64,000 bases of DNA, from positions 160,120-224,119 of the forward strand of contig NZ_PNEC01000009.1 in the NCBI RefSeq assembly GCF_005886345.1, read 5' to 3'. Within the stretch, counting starts at the first letter, position 1. Every line of letters begins with the position of its first letter. Under the pieces are notes generated by a model, which was not told the DNA's origin, did no database searches, and saw only the letters and a list, made by a program, of their open reading frames with translations. This DNA is from Pseudoalteromonas phenolica. Its GTDB lineage: Bacteria; Pseudomonadota; Gammaproteobacteria; Enterobacterales; Alteromonadaceae. Shown piece after piece: positions 9,613-17,872 of this stretch. The position numbers and the translations under genes are program-made.

Positions 9613-9682
9613 CTGTCATCCTGACGAAGGTCAGGATCCATTATTGAGAAAATAGACCCTGAAATAAATTCAGGGTGACGAG
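9613..9682. repeat. Double-palindrome intergenic repeat
   Basis: Two palindromes sit about 20 bases apart: ATCCTGAC-gaag-GTCAGGAT and ACCCTGAA-N5-TTCAGGGT. The second stem is identical to the left palindrome of the repeat units that surround the GIY-YIG gene at the right end of the window, so this is probably a diverged member of the same family. Confidence 0.65.
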
Positions 9683-9749
9683 GGGTTGGTTTATTACTCA
9701 CAACTCGCAACTACTCCCCCATTAACTAAATTGACTACTTTTTAGTTTT

Positions 9750-9767
9750 TTTAACGAAATCGTTAAA
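9750..9767. promoter_or_regulatory. 18-bp palindrome upstream of pspA, candidate activator site
   Basis: The perfect inverted repeat TTTAACGA-AA-TCGTTAAA lies 65 bases upstream of the sigma-54-like -24 element. This is a typical distance for an upstream activating sequence bound by a PspF-type enhancer-binding protein. The sequence has not been matched to a known site. Confidence 0.4.
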
Positions 9768-9831
9768 TTTATCTCTCTTATAAAAACACCCAGGAAACTT
9801 CAGGTTATTGTTTTTATTTGTTTTTTCTTTT

Positions 9832-9847
9832 TGGCACAAAGATTGGA
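9832..9847 (+). promoter_or_regulatory. Sigma-54-like promoter for the psp operon
   Basis: TGGCAC-N5-TTGGA differs by one base from the consensus TGGCAC-N5-TTGCA. The -24 GG and the spacing are correct, and the -12 element has GG instead of GC. It lies about 43 bases before pspA, whose homologues in enterobacteria are sigma-54/PspF dependent. Confidence 0.6.
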
Positions 9848-9889
9848 ATAGCTTTAGTAACCCAATTGCCAAATGCATAGGAGCAGAAC

Positions 9890-10579
9890 ATGGCCTTAAT
9901 CGACAGAATTGAAGATCTTATTAAATCAGAAATTAATGCGTTTTTAGACAAAGCAGAAGATCCACAAAAAATGACTGCGCAGATTGAGAGTGAGTTACAA
10001 GATGCCTTGGCTGAGTGTCGTTCAACTGCTGCACAGATCATTGCAGAGCAAAAAGGCTTATCAAGACAGCATGAAGATCTTGCAAAAGGTATTGAGCGTT
10101 GGCAGCAGCAAGCTGAACTGGCGGTAAGTAAAGGTCGTGACGATTTAGCAAAAGCGGCACTTATCGAAAAGCAAAAGCTTGTAGATGCTCAGGAAGAAAA
10201 TCAAAAGCAAGCGGCACAACTAGAAGACGCGCTGCAAAAGCTTAATGAAGATGCCGCCAGGCTCAGTAATAAAATTGCTGAGGTAAAAGTAAAGCAGCAG
10301 CAATTTTACAGAGCACAGAATAGTGCGGTAGCAAGATTAAAAGTACGCAGTACGCTAAATAGTGAAGAAGTACAAAATGTTTGCGCACGCTTTTCACAAC
10401 TTGAACAGAAAGTGGAGCGTATCGAAGCACAAGTTGAAAGCTATGATCTTGGTAAAAATGATGTTTATCAAGAGTTCAAACAAATGGAACAAGACGAAAA
10501 GCTGAGTGAAGAGCTGGCTGCACTGAAACAAAAAATGTCAGGCAAGCAGGCTTCAGAAGCATCAGCTTCTGCACAGTAA
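9890..10579 (+). CDS. pspA: Phage shock protein A (PspA/IM30 family)
   Basis: PspA is a peripheral inner-membrane ESCRT-III-like protein that oligomerises on stressed membranes and, in enterobacteria, also restrains PspF. The 229 residues are almost entirely helical and coiled-coil. An amphipathic N-terminal helix (MALIDRIEDLIKSEINAFLDK) is followed by long heptad-rich segments ending in a Lys/Ala-rich tail. The length and the start ALxxRxxDLIxSxINAxLDKAEDP match the family. It begins an operon with a PspC-domain protein and a small membrane protein behind a sigma-54-like promoter. No pspF or pspB is visible. Confidence 0.93.
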   Translation: MALIDRIEDLIKSEINAFLDKAEDPQKMTAQIESELQDALAECRSTAAQIIAEQKGLSRQHEDLAKGIERWQQQAELAVSKGRDDLAKAALIEKQKLVDAQEENQKQAAQLEDALQKLNEDAARLSNKIAEVKVKQQQFYRAQNSAVARLKVRSTLNSEEVQNVCARFSQLEQKVERIEAQVESYDLGKNDVYQEFKQMEQDEKLSEELAALKQKMSGKQASEASASAQ

Positions 10580-10647
10580 ATAAAACTTTATATCTGTTTA
10601 AAAAGCTCGGCGCGATTTAGCGCCTCTTAAATCTTCAGGAGTAGATT

Positions 10648-10848
10648 ATGAATATGCAGCAAACAACGAAAACATGTCGTCGTATTTTATCAAGAAAGAA
10701 AATTGCAGGTGTATGTGCTGGGCTGGCAGAGCGTTTTGACTTACCTGTTTGGCTAACACGTGTATTGACTGTATTGGTGTTTTTGAAGTTTCCAGTTATG
10801 ACCATCATGGCTTACGGATTATGCGCTATGTTATGGCCAAAGCAGTAA
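10648..10848 (+). CDS. pspC: PspC-domain membrane protein
   Basis: This is a 66-residue PspC-type protein. The conserved segment RILSRKKIAGVCAGLAERFD precedes one hydrophobic segment (LTRVLTVLVFLKFPVMTIMA), ending in LWPK. In enterobacteria PspC senses membrane stress and contacts PspA. This version is short and consists essentially of the PspC domain alone. AGGAG lies 6 bases before the ATG. It follows pspA by 68 bases. Confidence 0.88.
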   Translation: MNMQQTTKTCRRILSRKKIAGVCAGLAERFDLPVWLTRVLTVLVFLKFPVMTIMAYGLCAMLWPKQ

Positions 10849-10886
10849 ATTGAGACGGGTAAGTCTAGCTAGTAAAGGAAGTTTAT

Positions 10887-11210
10887 ATGAAAACAGCATT
10901 GATTATATTGGCAGCACTTTTAGTAATTAGTGCTTTGAGCTGGGTTCAAACACCTGTGATGTTCTTTGCTATGCCTGAGTTTATATGGCAAATAAGCTGG
11001 GTAGGCATGGAGTTGTTTGCACTCTTAGCGGGTAGTATCGCTGTCATTGCGCTAGTGGCTTTAGTCAGTGTAGGTGTAATAGGATTAGTGTTAGTTGTGC
11101 TCATTGGGCTAGTGTTAGCATTATTATTTAATTCTATTTTTATTGCATTACCGCTACTTATGCTAGTTGGCTTGGCATGGTTGCTTAAGGAAGAGTCGCT
11201 GTCTTACTAG
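10887..11210 (+). CDS. Small polytopic membrane protein of the psp operon
   Basis: The 107-residue protein is very hydrophobic, with about three to four membrane segments (residues 3-20, 35-60, 62-100) and few charged residues, ending KEESLSY. I do not recognise a named family. Its position right behind pspC, with a good Shine-Dalgarno (AAAGGAAG), suggests it belongs to the membrane-stress operon. It could play the part of PspB, PspD or PspG, but the sequence does not show which. Confidence 0.6.
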   Translation: MKTALIILAALLVISALSWVQTPVMFFAMPEFIWQISWVGMELFALLAGSIAVIALVALVSVGVIGLVLVVLIGLVLALLFNSIFIALPLLMLVGLAWLLKEESLSY

Positions 11211-11287
11211 AACTCAGATAGAACGAAGCGGTTTCTTAATTTTTCGTGCTATGATGTTGCAAGTTATACTTTTTCAAAGGAATAGGC

Positions 11288-11791
11288 ATGTTATTTAGAA
11301 CCCTTTCATTGGCAGCAGCATTATTGTTGTCAGATCTGTCTCAAGCTCATGAAGGCCATAATCATAGTCACCATGAAATGCATAAAGAGTTGATGGTGAC
11401 AGATGCTAAAATTCGTACCTTTTTACCAACAGCTAAATCAACAGCTGCATATTTTACAATTCATAATCCAACCGACAAATTGGTGTCTTTAAAAAAAGCC
11501 ACAATAAGAGGCATTGGTAGAGTAGAGATCCATAAACATGTTCACAAAGATGGCATGATGAAAATGCAACAAGTTGACTTAGTTGAAGTGCCGGCTCACC
11601 AACAAGTGGTTTTTCAGCCTGGAGGGTTTCACTTAATGGCGTTTGAGCCTGATGCAACTTTAAAAGTCGGAGAAAAGCGCAAGTTAACCTTATATTTTGA
11701 TAACGGTGACAGACTTTATAGCTTTGTTGAAGTGGTCTCTTTAAAAGACAGCTTTGAGAAGAAAGCACATTCACATCATAACCACCATTAA
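11288..11791 (+). CDS. Periplasmic copper chaperone PCu(A)C
   Basis: This PCuAC-domain protein binds Cu(I) in the periplasm and helps deliver copper to cytochrome oxidase. A signal peptide (MLFRTLSLAAALLLSDLSQA) precedes the domain. The copper ligands are seen as VEIHKHVHKDGMMKM and, about 20 residues later, GGFHLMAF, which match the H-x10-M-x21-H-x-M pattern. The mature N-terminus (HEGHNHSHHEMH) and the C-terminus (HSHHNHH) are both His-rich and may add metal-binding capacity. The gene is followed by a DUF2333 gene whose Shine-Dalgarno overlaps its stop. Confidence 0.85.
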   Translation: MLFRTLSLAAALLLSDLSQAHEGHNHSHHEMHKELMVTDAKIRTFLPTAKSTAAYFTIHNPTDKLVSLKKATIRGIGRVEIHKHVHKDGMMKMQQVDLVEVPAHQQVVFQPGGFHLMAFEPDATLKVGEKRKLTLYFDNGDRLYSFVEVVSLKDSFEKKAHSHHNHH

Positions 11792-11800
11792 GGAGTGTTT

Positions 11801-12787
11801 ATGCAACAACACTTAGGAAAAATAGCAGCTGCTTTTGGCGGCTTACTGGTATTGGGTTATTTGCTGGCTGTTTATTGGAGCTTTGAACCTGCACCATTTA
11901 ATGTTGTAGAGCAAGCAAAGCAAAACGCTGAACAGGCTCAAGAAAGCATGGTGCCTGGCTATGTGACTTCGACAGCACTCATCGAGGTGAGCGAAACCCT
12001 TTTGAATAAGTCTGGTGGGTACTTATCAAATGATAAAATGCCACCTAGTGTGTTGATGGATAATATGCCCGCTTGGGAGTATGGTGCACTTGAGATGGTG
12101 CGTGATTTAGCATTGTCGATGCGAAAAGACTTTAGCCGTTCGCAATCTCAGTCAACAGAGCACCCCGCACTGAAAAAGGCGCAGCCACAATTTAATATCA
12201 GCTCTACAGCTTGGATCTGGCCAAGTGCCGAAGGCGAGTATCAAGTAGGCATTGAACAATTAAAATTATATCGTGCGCAAATAGCTGATCCGCAAGACCG
12301 TGAAAGCCAATTTTATGCGCGTGCTGACAACCTACGTAGTTGGTTAAAAGAAGCTGAAAAGCGTTTAGGTAGTCTGAGCCAAAGACTCAGCGCCAGTGTT
12401 GGTCAAGATAGAGTAAATACCGATTTAGCAGGAGATGCAGCTGCAAATCAAGCCACTCAAGCACCAAGTCACCACGTTGTGAAAACATCATGGTGGAAAA
12501 TTGATGATGTATTTTACGAATCACGCGGTGCAACTTGGGCGCTTTTACACTTTTTAAAAGCCGTTGAGCATGATTTTGCCGATGTACTTGAGAAAAAGAA
12601 TGCTAAAGTTAGTTTACAGCAAATTATTCGTGAGCTTGAAGCAACCCAAGAAACCGTGTGGAGTCCTATGATTTTAAACGGTAGTGGCTTTGGTTTTGTT
12701 GCTAATCACTCATTGGTAATGGCAAACTATATATCAAGAGCAAATGCCGCTCTTATTGAACTCAGTGAACTTCTAGCGCAAGGATAA
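11801..12787 (+). CDS. DUF2333 family membrane-anchored protein
   Basis: The 328-residue protein has one N-terminal membrane segment (KIAAAFGGLLVLGYLLAVYW) followed by a large periplasmic part. It matches the DUF2333 family in layout and in segments such as GGYLSNDKMPPSVLMDNMP and WWKIDDVFYESRGATWALLH. The function is unknown. The start is the ATG preceded by AAGGAG at 5 bases, rather than the GTG two codons upstream. It is 3 bases from the following outer-membrane protein gene, so the two are likely co-translated. Confidence 0.8.
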   Translation: MQQHLGKIAAAFGGLLVLGYLLAVYWSFEPAPFNVVEQAKQNAEQAQESMVPGYVTSTALIEVSETLLNKSGGYLSNDKMPPSVLMDNMPAWEYGALEMVRDLALSMRKDFSRSQSQSTEHPALKKAQPQFNISSTAWIWPSAEGEYQVGIEQLKLYRAQIADPQDRESQFYARADNLRSWLKEAEKRLGSLSQRLSASVGQDRVNTDLAGDAAANQATQAPSHHVVKTSWWKIDDVFYESRGATWALLHFLKAVEHDFADVLEKKNAKVSLQQIIRELEATQETVWSPMILNGSGFGFVANHSLVMANYISRANAALIELSELLAQG

Positions 12788-12790
12788 AAA

Positions 12791-13552
12791 ATGAAAAAGT
12801 ACTGTTTAGCTGCAGCATTATCAATGGCTTTCTTAGCACCGGTTGCAAAAGCAGATATGTTGTTAGGTTTATATGTAGGGGCTGACGGCTGGCAGAGTGA
12901 AAACTCAGGTAGTTTTGCCGGTGAAGGTAATGCTCAAGACTTTAACTTTGAAGACAAAACATTCTCTAGCTATTATGCTGCGCTAGAGCACCCAATTCCA
13001 CTAGTTCCAAATATCAAGTTAAAATATACACAATTAGAGCTGGATGGTTCTGCACTACTTACTGAAACGTTTGAGTTCGATGGTAAAGATTATACGGTTG
13101 GCACAACAGCTAACTTGATGACTGATTTTAGTCATATGGATTATACGCTTTATTACGAATTGTTTGATAACGATTTAGTATCGATTGACTTTGGTTTGAC
13201 GGTTAAGCATTTTGATGGTGATGCAACTGTGCAAGGTAAAGTTGATGGTGTATCTACTACAGAGTCGATTGATTTCTCGGCACCGATTCCACTTGGTTAC
13301 CTTCGTGGTGAAGTAGGCCTGCCACTTACTGGTTTAAGTGTTTTTGCTGAAGGCAATTTACTTGCAATCGATGATAGTAAAATTCAAGATTATCAAGTGG
13401 GTGTTGCATGGGAAGTAATAGATACATTAGCGGTAGATATTGCTATTCGTGCGGGTTATCGCTCATTTATCATCGAATTAGACGATGTTGATGATATCAG
13501 TACTGATTTAGATGTGTCAGGTCCGTTTGCTGGCCTTCAGGTTCACTTTTAA
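12791..13552 (+). CDS. TIGR04219-type outer membrane beta-barrel protein
   Basis: The 253-residue protein has a signal peptide (MKKYCLAAALSMAFLAPVAKA) and alternating amphipathic beta strands, and ends in ...GLQVHF with the C-terminal Phe favoured by the BAM machinery. The opening DMLLGLYVGADGWQSE and the VPNIKLKYTQLE segment are typical of the TIGR04219 family of small barrels. The role is unknown. It is the last gene of a unit with the DUF2333 protein and is closed by a terminator. Confidence 0.78.
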   Translation: MKKYCLAAALSMAFLAPVAKADMLLGLYVGADGWQSENSGSFAGEGNAQDFNFEDKTFSSYYAALEHPIPLVPNIKLKYTQLELDGSALLTETFEFDGKDYTVGTTANLMTDFSHMDYTLYYELFDNDLVSIDFGLTVKHFDGDATVQGKVDGVSTTESIDFSAPIPLGYLRGEVGLPLTGLSVFAEGNLLAIDDSKIQDYQVGVAWEVIDTLAVDIAIRAGYRSFIIELDDVDDISTDLDVSGPFAGLQVHF

Positions 13553-13586
13553 GCAAGCTATTTAAGCTTATAAGTTATTCGTAAAT

Positions 13587-13618
13587 AAAAACGCAGGCAC
13601 GTTTGTACTGCGTTTTTT
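13587..13618 (+). terminator. Rho-independent terminator after the barrel gene
   Basis: A 10-bp stem (AAAAACGCAG / CTGCGTTTTT) with an 11-base loop runs into a T tract. It lies between convergent genes and could serve both. Confidence 0.88.
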
Positions 13619-13647
13619 TATGCCTGATAATTTTAGTTTTGGCATAT

Positions 13648-14523
13648 TTAATGCCACTCGCAGGTAAACTCGTCTTGCATTGCTTGCTCCAGTAGCTGTT
13701 TATATTGTTTATTAACTGGTGCTGTGATGAGTCGTTTTAACTCTTCACCAGTTTGTGTGAGCTTATAATAACTCAGGACTAACTCATTACTTTTGGCGGT
13801 TAGTGTGAGCTTTTTACTTTGAAAGCTAAGATTAAAGCTTTGCCCTTGTTTTAAACTCAGAGACTCTATTTCTTTTCGATATAGTAAGCCAATATCCATC
13901 AAGGTTAAGATATTAGGAAAGCTCAACCCTGCCAATGCCAGATTAATCGATTCTTTATTACCTTTTCTTAGCAAATCGAAAAATGATGGCTTTTTGTAGT
14001 AGCCAAGTATGATTAAGTAGCTCCCTTCTTGTTCAACAAAGCCACATAAAGGCGCACACTTTTGCAATGCATTGGCTTCTTTTTGTGTCATTTGCTTGAG
14101 AGCTTGCAGGCTTTTAATCGAAAACGTACCGGAAGAGATTGTTTCTCCTACTAAGATTTTTGCCCATAAAGTTTGCATAGCATGATTAGATATATCTTCA
14201 GCAAGTCTAATAAAGTGTTCAAGCCAGTCAGGATCAGGTCGACCTTTGCTCACTACATCAGGGCATAAACTGAGTGCCCCAGCCATGATGGTTTCTAAAT
14301 TGTTTTGCCTTTGAATTTTTTGTAATTGCTGGCGCTTTAGTGCTCGTTTGAGTATCGAATCATTAGATTGAACTGAGCACTCAATCGTGCGCTTACCTTG
14401 TGCCGAGTAATCGGTTTGATTTAATGAGTGATTAACTTTGGCTTTTTTCACCAATGGGTAGCCCAGCTTTTCCTCAATGAGTGAAGCTAGTTTTGATTGA
14501 CTATTTGCCTGCTTTACTGACAT
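13648..14523 (-). CDS. TIGR03899 family protein
   Basis: The 291-residue cytoplasmic protein has a basic, Gln-rich helical N-terminal half (residues 35-100) and the conserved segment DPDWLEHFIRLAEDISNHAMQTLWAKILVGE (near residue 115), which is typical of TIGR03899/DUF2806-like proteins of Vibrio, Shewanella and Pseudoalteromonas. The function is unknown. It starts 9 bases after the stop of the small membrane protein upstream and presumably shares its message. Confidence 0.7.
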   Translation of the reverse strand: MSVKQANSQSKLASLIEEKLGYPLVKKAKVNHSLNQTDYSAQGKRTIECSVQSNDSILKRALKRQQLQKIQRQNNLETIMAGALSLCPDVVSKGRPDPDWLEHFIRLAEDISNHAMQTLWAKILVGETISSGTFSIKSLQALKQMTQKEANALQKCAPLCGFVEQEGSYLIILGYYKKPSFFDLLRKGNKESINLALAGLSFPNILTLMDIGLLYRKEIESLSLKQGQSFNLSFQSKKLTLTAKSNELVLSYYKLTQTGEELKRLITAPVNKQYKQLLEQAMQDEFTCEWH

Positions 14524-14532
14524 TGCATGTCC

Positions 14533-15018
14533 TTAATGTGCCAGCTTTAGTTGTGTATCAAGGTTGTTAATGCTGACATTAAACATATTATCAACTAATG
14601 AATGAATATAAAGCACTATAAAACCGCCGATGATAGGAGAGTGGATTGTTCCCTGAAGTGTATGACTTATTTCAGACCGACTTTTTGTTTGCTTAATGGC
14701 AAATTCACCTGACAAGCGGTGTTCTCTGTTAACTAATAAAGAGTATTTCAGAGTGTTGTTAGTTTTCGATGTTATGCTGATCTCTATTTCAGCATAGTCG
14801 GATACGATATATGCATTTGAACCTAAAATATTACCAGGTGAAGAGGTTTGAACAGCGAGTGACTCTCCATAAGTCTGCCATGCCATTAAAACTGGCCAAT
14901 GGGCCAAGTTAAATAATTGCTTGCCGATAGTTGCTGTTTGGTAATTTAATTCAGCACGTTGAGAGACCATGAGCTGGCGCGGTAAAGAAACCGCCACAAG
15001 TAAGGCCATAATTAACAT
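14533..15018 (-). CDS. Single-pass membrane-anchored protein, unknown
   Basis: A hydrophobic N-terminal anchor (MLIMALLVAVSLPRQL) is followed by about 140 periplasmic residues rich in beta structure, with no domain I recognise. The first ATG is used for the coordinates. It has no Shine-Dalgarno and leaves no positive charge before the membrane segment. The frame is open upstream, where an ATT codon (15057-15055 on the minus strand) has AGGAG at 7 bases and would add the basic leader SVRAKFIKSSLV, which fits a signal anchor. The true start may therefore be ATT. It is likely co-transcribed with the TIGR03899 gene. Confidence 0.55.
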   Translation of the reverse strand: MLIMALLVAVSLPRQLMVSQRAELNYQTATIGKQLFNLAHWPVLMAWQTYGESLAVQTSSPGNILGSNAYIVSDYAEIEISITSKTNNTLKYSLLVNREHRLSGEFAIKQTKSRSEISHTLQGTIHSPIIGGFIVLYIHSLVDNMFNVSINNLDTQLKLAH

Positions 15019-15299
15019 AACCAGGCTGGACTTGATAAATTTTGCTCTAACAGAAATATTTACACTCCTCGCGCCTAAAAGTTAGATCTGGTTTTTCTTT
15101 TATTTCGATAAGATAGACTATAATAAATTAATGGCCTAGATAAATACGCTATTATTATGTAGTTTTTGTTGTAATCACTGGGTTTACCTCTGCGAGCAAT
15201 TAAGTTATACCTTAATGTAAATTTACATATCCACTTCATTTATGTTTTATTAAGAATAATAAAACTTTAACTAAAGCGGTAAAAGTTGAAGGACTTTGA

Positions 15300-17486
15300 A
15301 TGGCGTCTGAACAAGAGGGCTTTTTGTTTTTAGATCACGATGATGATGCTTCAGAAAATACTCAGCCTCATGGGCACTGGGACATTCTGGTAGTTGATGA
15401 CGATCCTGAAATTCATTCGGTTACTAAACTTGCTTTATCAGGTGTTGAATTTTGGGGTAAATCGTTACGCTTTCATCATGCATACTCGGGCGAAGAAGCG
15501 ATTGTACAATTAGTGCAAAACCCGGATATTTGTCTGTTATTACTCGATGTGGTGATGGAAACAGATGATGCTGGCCTTAAAGTTGTTAAAAAAGTCAGAG
15601 AAGATTTAGATAACCATAACGTGCGTATTATTCTTCGTACAGGGCAACCTGGTCACGCACCTGAAGAGCAGGTGATCCGTGAATACGATATTAATGACTA
15701 TAAAATGAAAACAGAGCTTACGCGCAGTAAACTCGTTACTTCATTGATGACTGCGTTACGCTCTTTCCAACAGATCTGTGAGCTCGAGGCTCAAAGTGAA
15801 GGGCTGACCAATATCCTAAATGCTTCAAATGCGATTCTAGGCCATAACAATATAAGCGGTTTCAGCCAAGCCGTAGTTATGCAATTAGCCAATATTCTAG
15901 CAAATGATGCCAACGGCTTTGTATGCGCGCAGGTAGCAGGCTCTAACTCTCTGGTCTTGCTTGGTGGGACGACCCAATACCATGAGTTTATAGGTCAAGG
16001 GGTTGAGCAATTAGACGACGGTCGAGCTATTATGCAGGTAAAAAACTGTATAGATCAAAGGCAACATCAACAGACTGAGCATGACCTGACTTTATTCTTG
16101 GAAAAGAACAACGAGCAAGCTGCAATTTATATCGAGCTCTCGCTTTCTCCTATGCCGCGTCAGATCCAATTCGCAGAAATCTTTTTAGCAAATGTGAGTG
16201 TTGGTCTCGATAATATAAAATTGTTTAGCCAGATCCGCGAAGTAGCTTATAAAGATCCCCTTACTAAACTGGCCAATCGCACTAGTTTTGTTGAGCAATT
16301 ACAAAAAATTGAGCGTCATGAAACCTTATCACTTATTTTGCTCGATATTGCTCAGTTCTCAGACATTAATAATGGGTTAGGTCAAGAAGTTGGTAACCAA
16401 CTCTTAATGGCGGTTATGCAGCGATTAGAGCAAGACATACTAAATGCGAAAAGCTTGGCGCGAATTGGGGCTGACGTGTTTGCATTTTTACTGCCTACAA
16501 GCTGTATTCATGAAGAAGCCTTGATTGACGTTTTAACTATTCCTTACCAATTAAAAGAGCACTTATTATCTATTCATTTTCATATAGGTTTTTGTAAGAG
16601 CGAAGACTTTAGTGACTCTGGGCTAGAAACACTTAAAAAGGGCTATATTGCGCTTAACCAAGCGAAACAAAGCCATCAAATTTGCGATTGGTATACCTCA
16701 GACTTAGAAGAAAAAATGGCTTGGCGACTAGGTTTGATCAGGCAGCTAAGAAGCGATTTTGAGCAACATAAACTAGAAGTTTGGTATCAGCCTCAATTCT
16801 CTTTAAAGACACAGCAAATAATTGGTTGTGAGGCGCTATTACGATGGCCTTCAGGCAATGGGCGTTATATCTCGCCAGGTATTTTTGTACCACTTGCCGA
16901 AAGTTCGGGGTTAATCGTGGAAATTGGGCAATGGGTTTTAGAGCAAGCCTGTATGCAACAAAAGCGCTTTGCTCAATTAGGCTTGGACATTTGTGTTGCT
17001 GTGAATGTCTCTGTGCCACAATTCAAAACTGTTGATTATGCGAAAACTGTTATGGATACCCTTGAGCAGTTTCAAGTGCCCAGTAGTAAAATAGAACTGG
17101 AAGTGACAGAAAGTGTCGTTATGGATGAAATAAGCAGTGTTATTGATACTTTAGATGAGCTTAAGCGTTTTGGTATTGAGGTTGCTATTGATGACTTTGG
17201 TACTGGTTTTTCTTCTCTGATCTATTTGCAAAAGCTGCCTTTATCACGTTTAAAAATTGATAGAGCCTTTGTTAAGGACATTCCTGAGAATGATTCAGGT
17301 GCGATTGCAGAGTTAATCGTTTCTTTAGGCAAGAACCTTGGCTTAAAAACCATTGCTGAGGGCGTGGAAACACAAATACAACTTGAGCGGTTACAACAAA
17401 TGGGGTGTGATGAAATTCAAGGTTTCTTACTTGCTAAGCCTATGCCAGTCGATGAATTAATGACATTCATCCAAGATAAGATATAA
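15300..17486 (+). CDS. Response regulator with DUF3369, degenerate GGDEF and EAL domains
   Basis: This is a cytoplasmic cyclic-di-GMP phosphodiesterase under receiver control. The REC domain (about residues 28-150) shows VVDDDPEI, the phospho-acceptor in LLLDVVME and the Lys in DYKMKTE. A DUF3369 sensor follows (about 155-310). The GGDEF domain (about 320-460) is degenerate: the signature is ARIGADVFAF, so it should not make c-di-GMP. The EAL domain (475-728) keeps CEALLRW, VTESVVMD, IDDFGTGFSSL, KIDRAFV and AEGVET, consistent with an active phosphodiesterase. No partner histidine kinase is adjacent. It has its own Shine-Dalgarno (GAAGGA). Confidence 0.9.
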   Translation: MASEQEGFLFLDHDDDASENTQPHGHWDILVVDDDPEIHSVTKLALSGVEFWGKSLRFHHAYSGEEAIVQLVQNPDICLLLLDVVMETDDAGLKVVKKVREDLDNHNVRIILRTGQPGHAPEEQVIREYDINDYKMKTELTRSKLVTSLMTALRSFQQICELEAQSEGLTNILNASNAILGHNNISGFSQAVVMQLANILANDANGFVCAQVAGSNSLVLLGGTTQYHEFIGQGVEQLDDGRAIMQVKNCIDQRQHQQTEHDLTLFLEKNNEQAAIYIELSLSPMPRQIQFAEIFLANVSVGLDNIKLFSQIREVAYKDPLTKLANRTSFVEQLQKIERHETLSLILLDIAQFSDINNGLGQEVGNQLLMAVMQRLEQDILNAKSLARIGADVFAFLLPTSCIHEEALIDVLTIPYQLKEHLLSIHFHIGFCKSEDFSDSGLETLKKGYIALNQAKQSHQICDWYTSDLEEKMAWRLGLIRQLRSDFEQHKLEVWYQPQFSLKTQQIIGCEALLRWPSGNGRYISPGIFVPLAESSGLIVEIGQWVLEQACMQQKRFAQLGLDICVAVNVSVPQFKTVDYAKTVMDTLEQFQVPSSKIELEVTESVVMDEISSVIDTLDELKRFGIEVAIDDFGTGFSSLIYLQKLPLSRLKIDRAFVKDIPENDSGAIAELIVSLGKNLGLKTIAEGVETQIQLERLQQMGCDEIQGFLLAKPMPVDELMTFIQDKI

Positions 17487-17621
17487 ATCTTTCAGCTATA
17501 GGTATCGTTTCTTGGAGAACAATGTAATAAAAGAAATTCTATTTTTATATGAATAGTAAAGTAGTAGACTGAAATTATTACAGAAAGTAATAAAAAAGCA
17601 GAAAGTAATAAGAAAGAAAAT

Positions 17622-17698
17622 TGGGGCGACTGATGGGGCTCGAACCCACGACAACCGGAATCACAATCCAGGGCTCTACCAACTGAGCTACAGCCGCC
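17622..17698 (-). tRNA. tRNA-His (GTG anticodon)
   Basis: On the minus strand the cloverleaf is complete. The acceptor stem is GCGGCTG / CAGTCGC (one G-U) with the extra G at position -1 opposite C73, the hallmark of tRNA-His. The D arm is GCTCAGTTGGTAGAGC. The anticodon stem-loop is CTGGA-TTGTGAT-TCCGG with anticodon GTG, and the T arm is GTGGGTTCGAGCCCCAT. CCA is encoded. The coordinates include G-1 and CCA. Confidence 0.97.
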
Positions 17699-17872
17699 GC
17701 AAAAACACACCTTGTTTGGTGTGGCGCGCATAATACATAAAATTCCTACCTTTGCAAAGAAAAATTTTTAGTTTATTTATATTTAATAAAAAATACTTCT
17801 TATAAAGGTAATGTTCATATTCCCTGTGTATGATGCGTAAAAATCATTCACTATAAAAAATCAGGAGAATGC

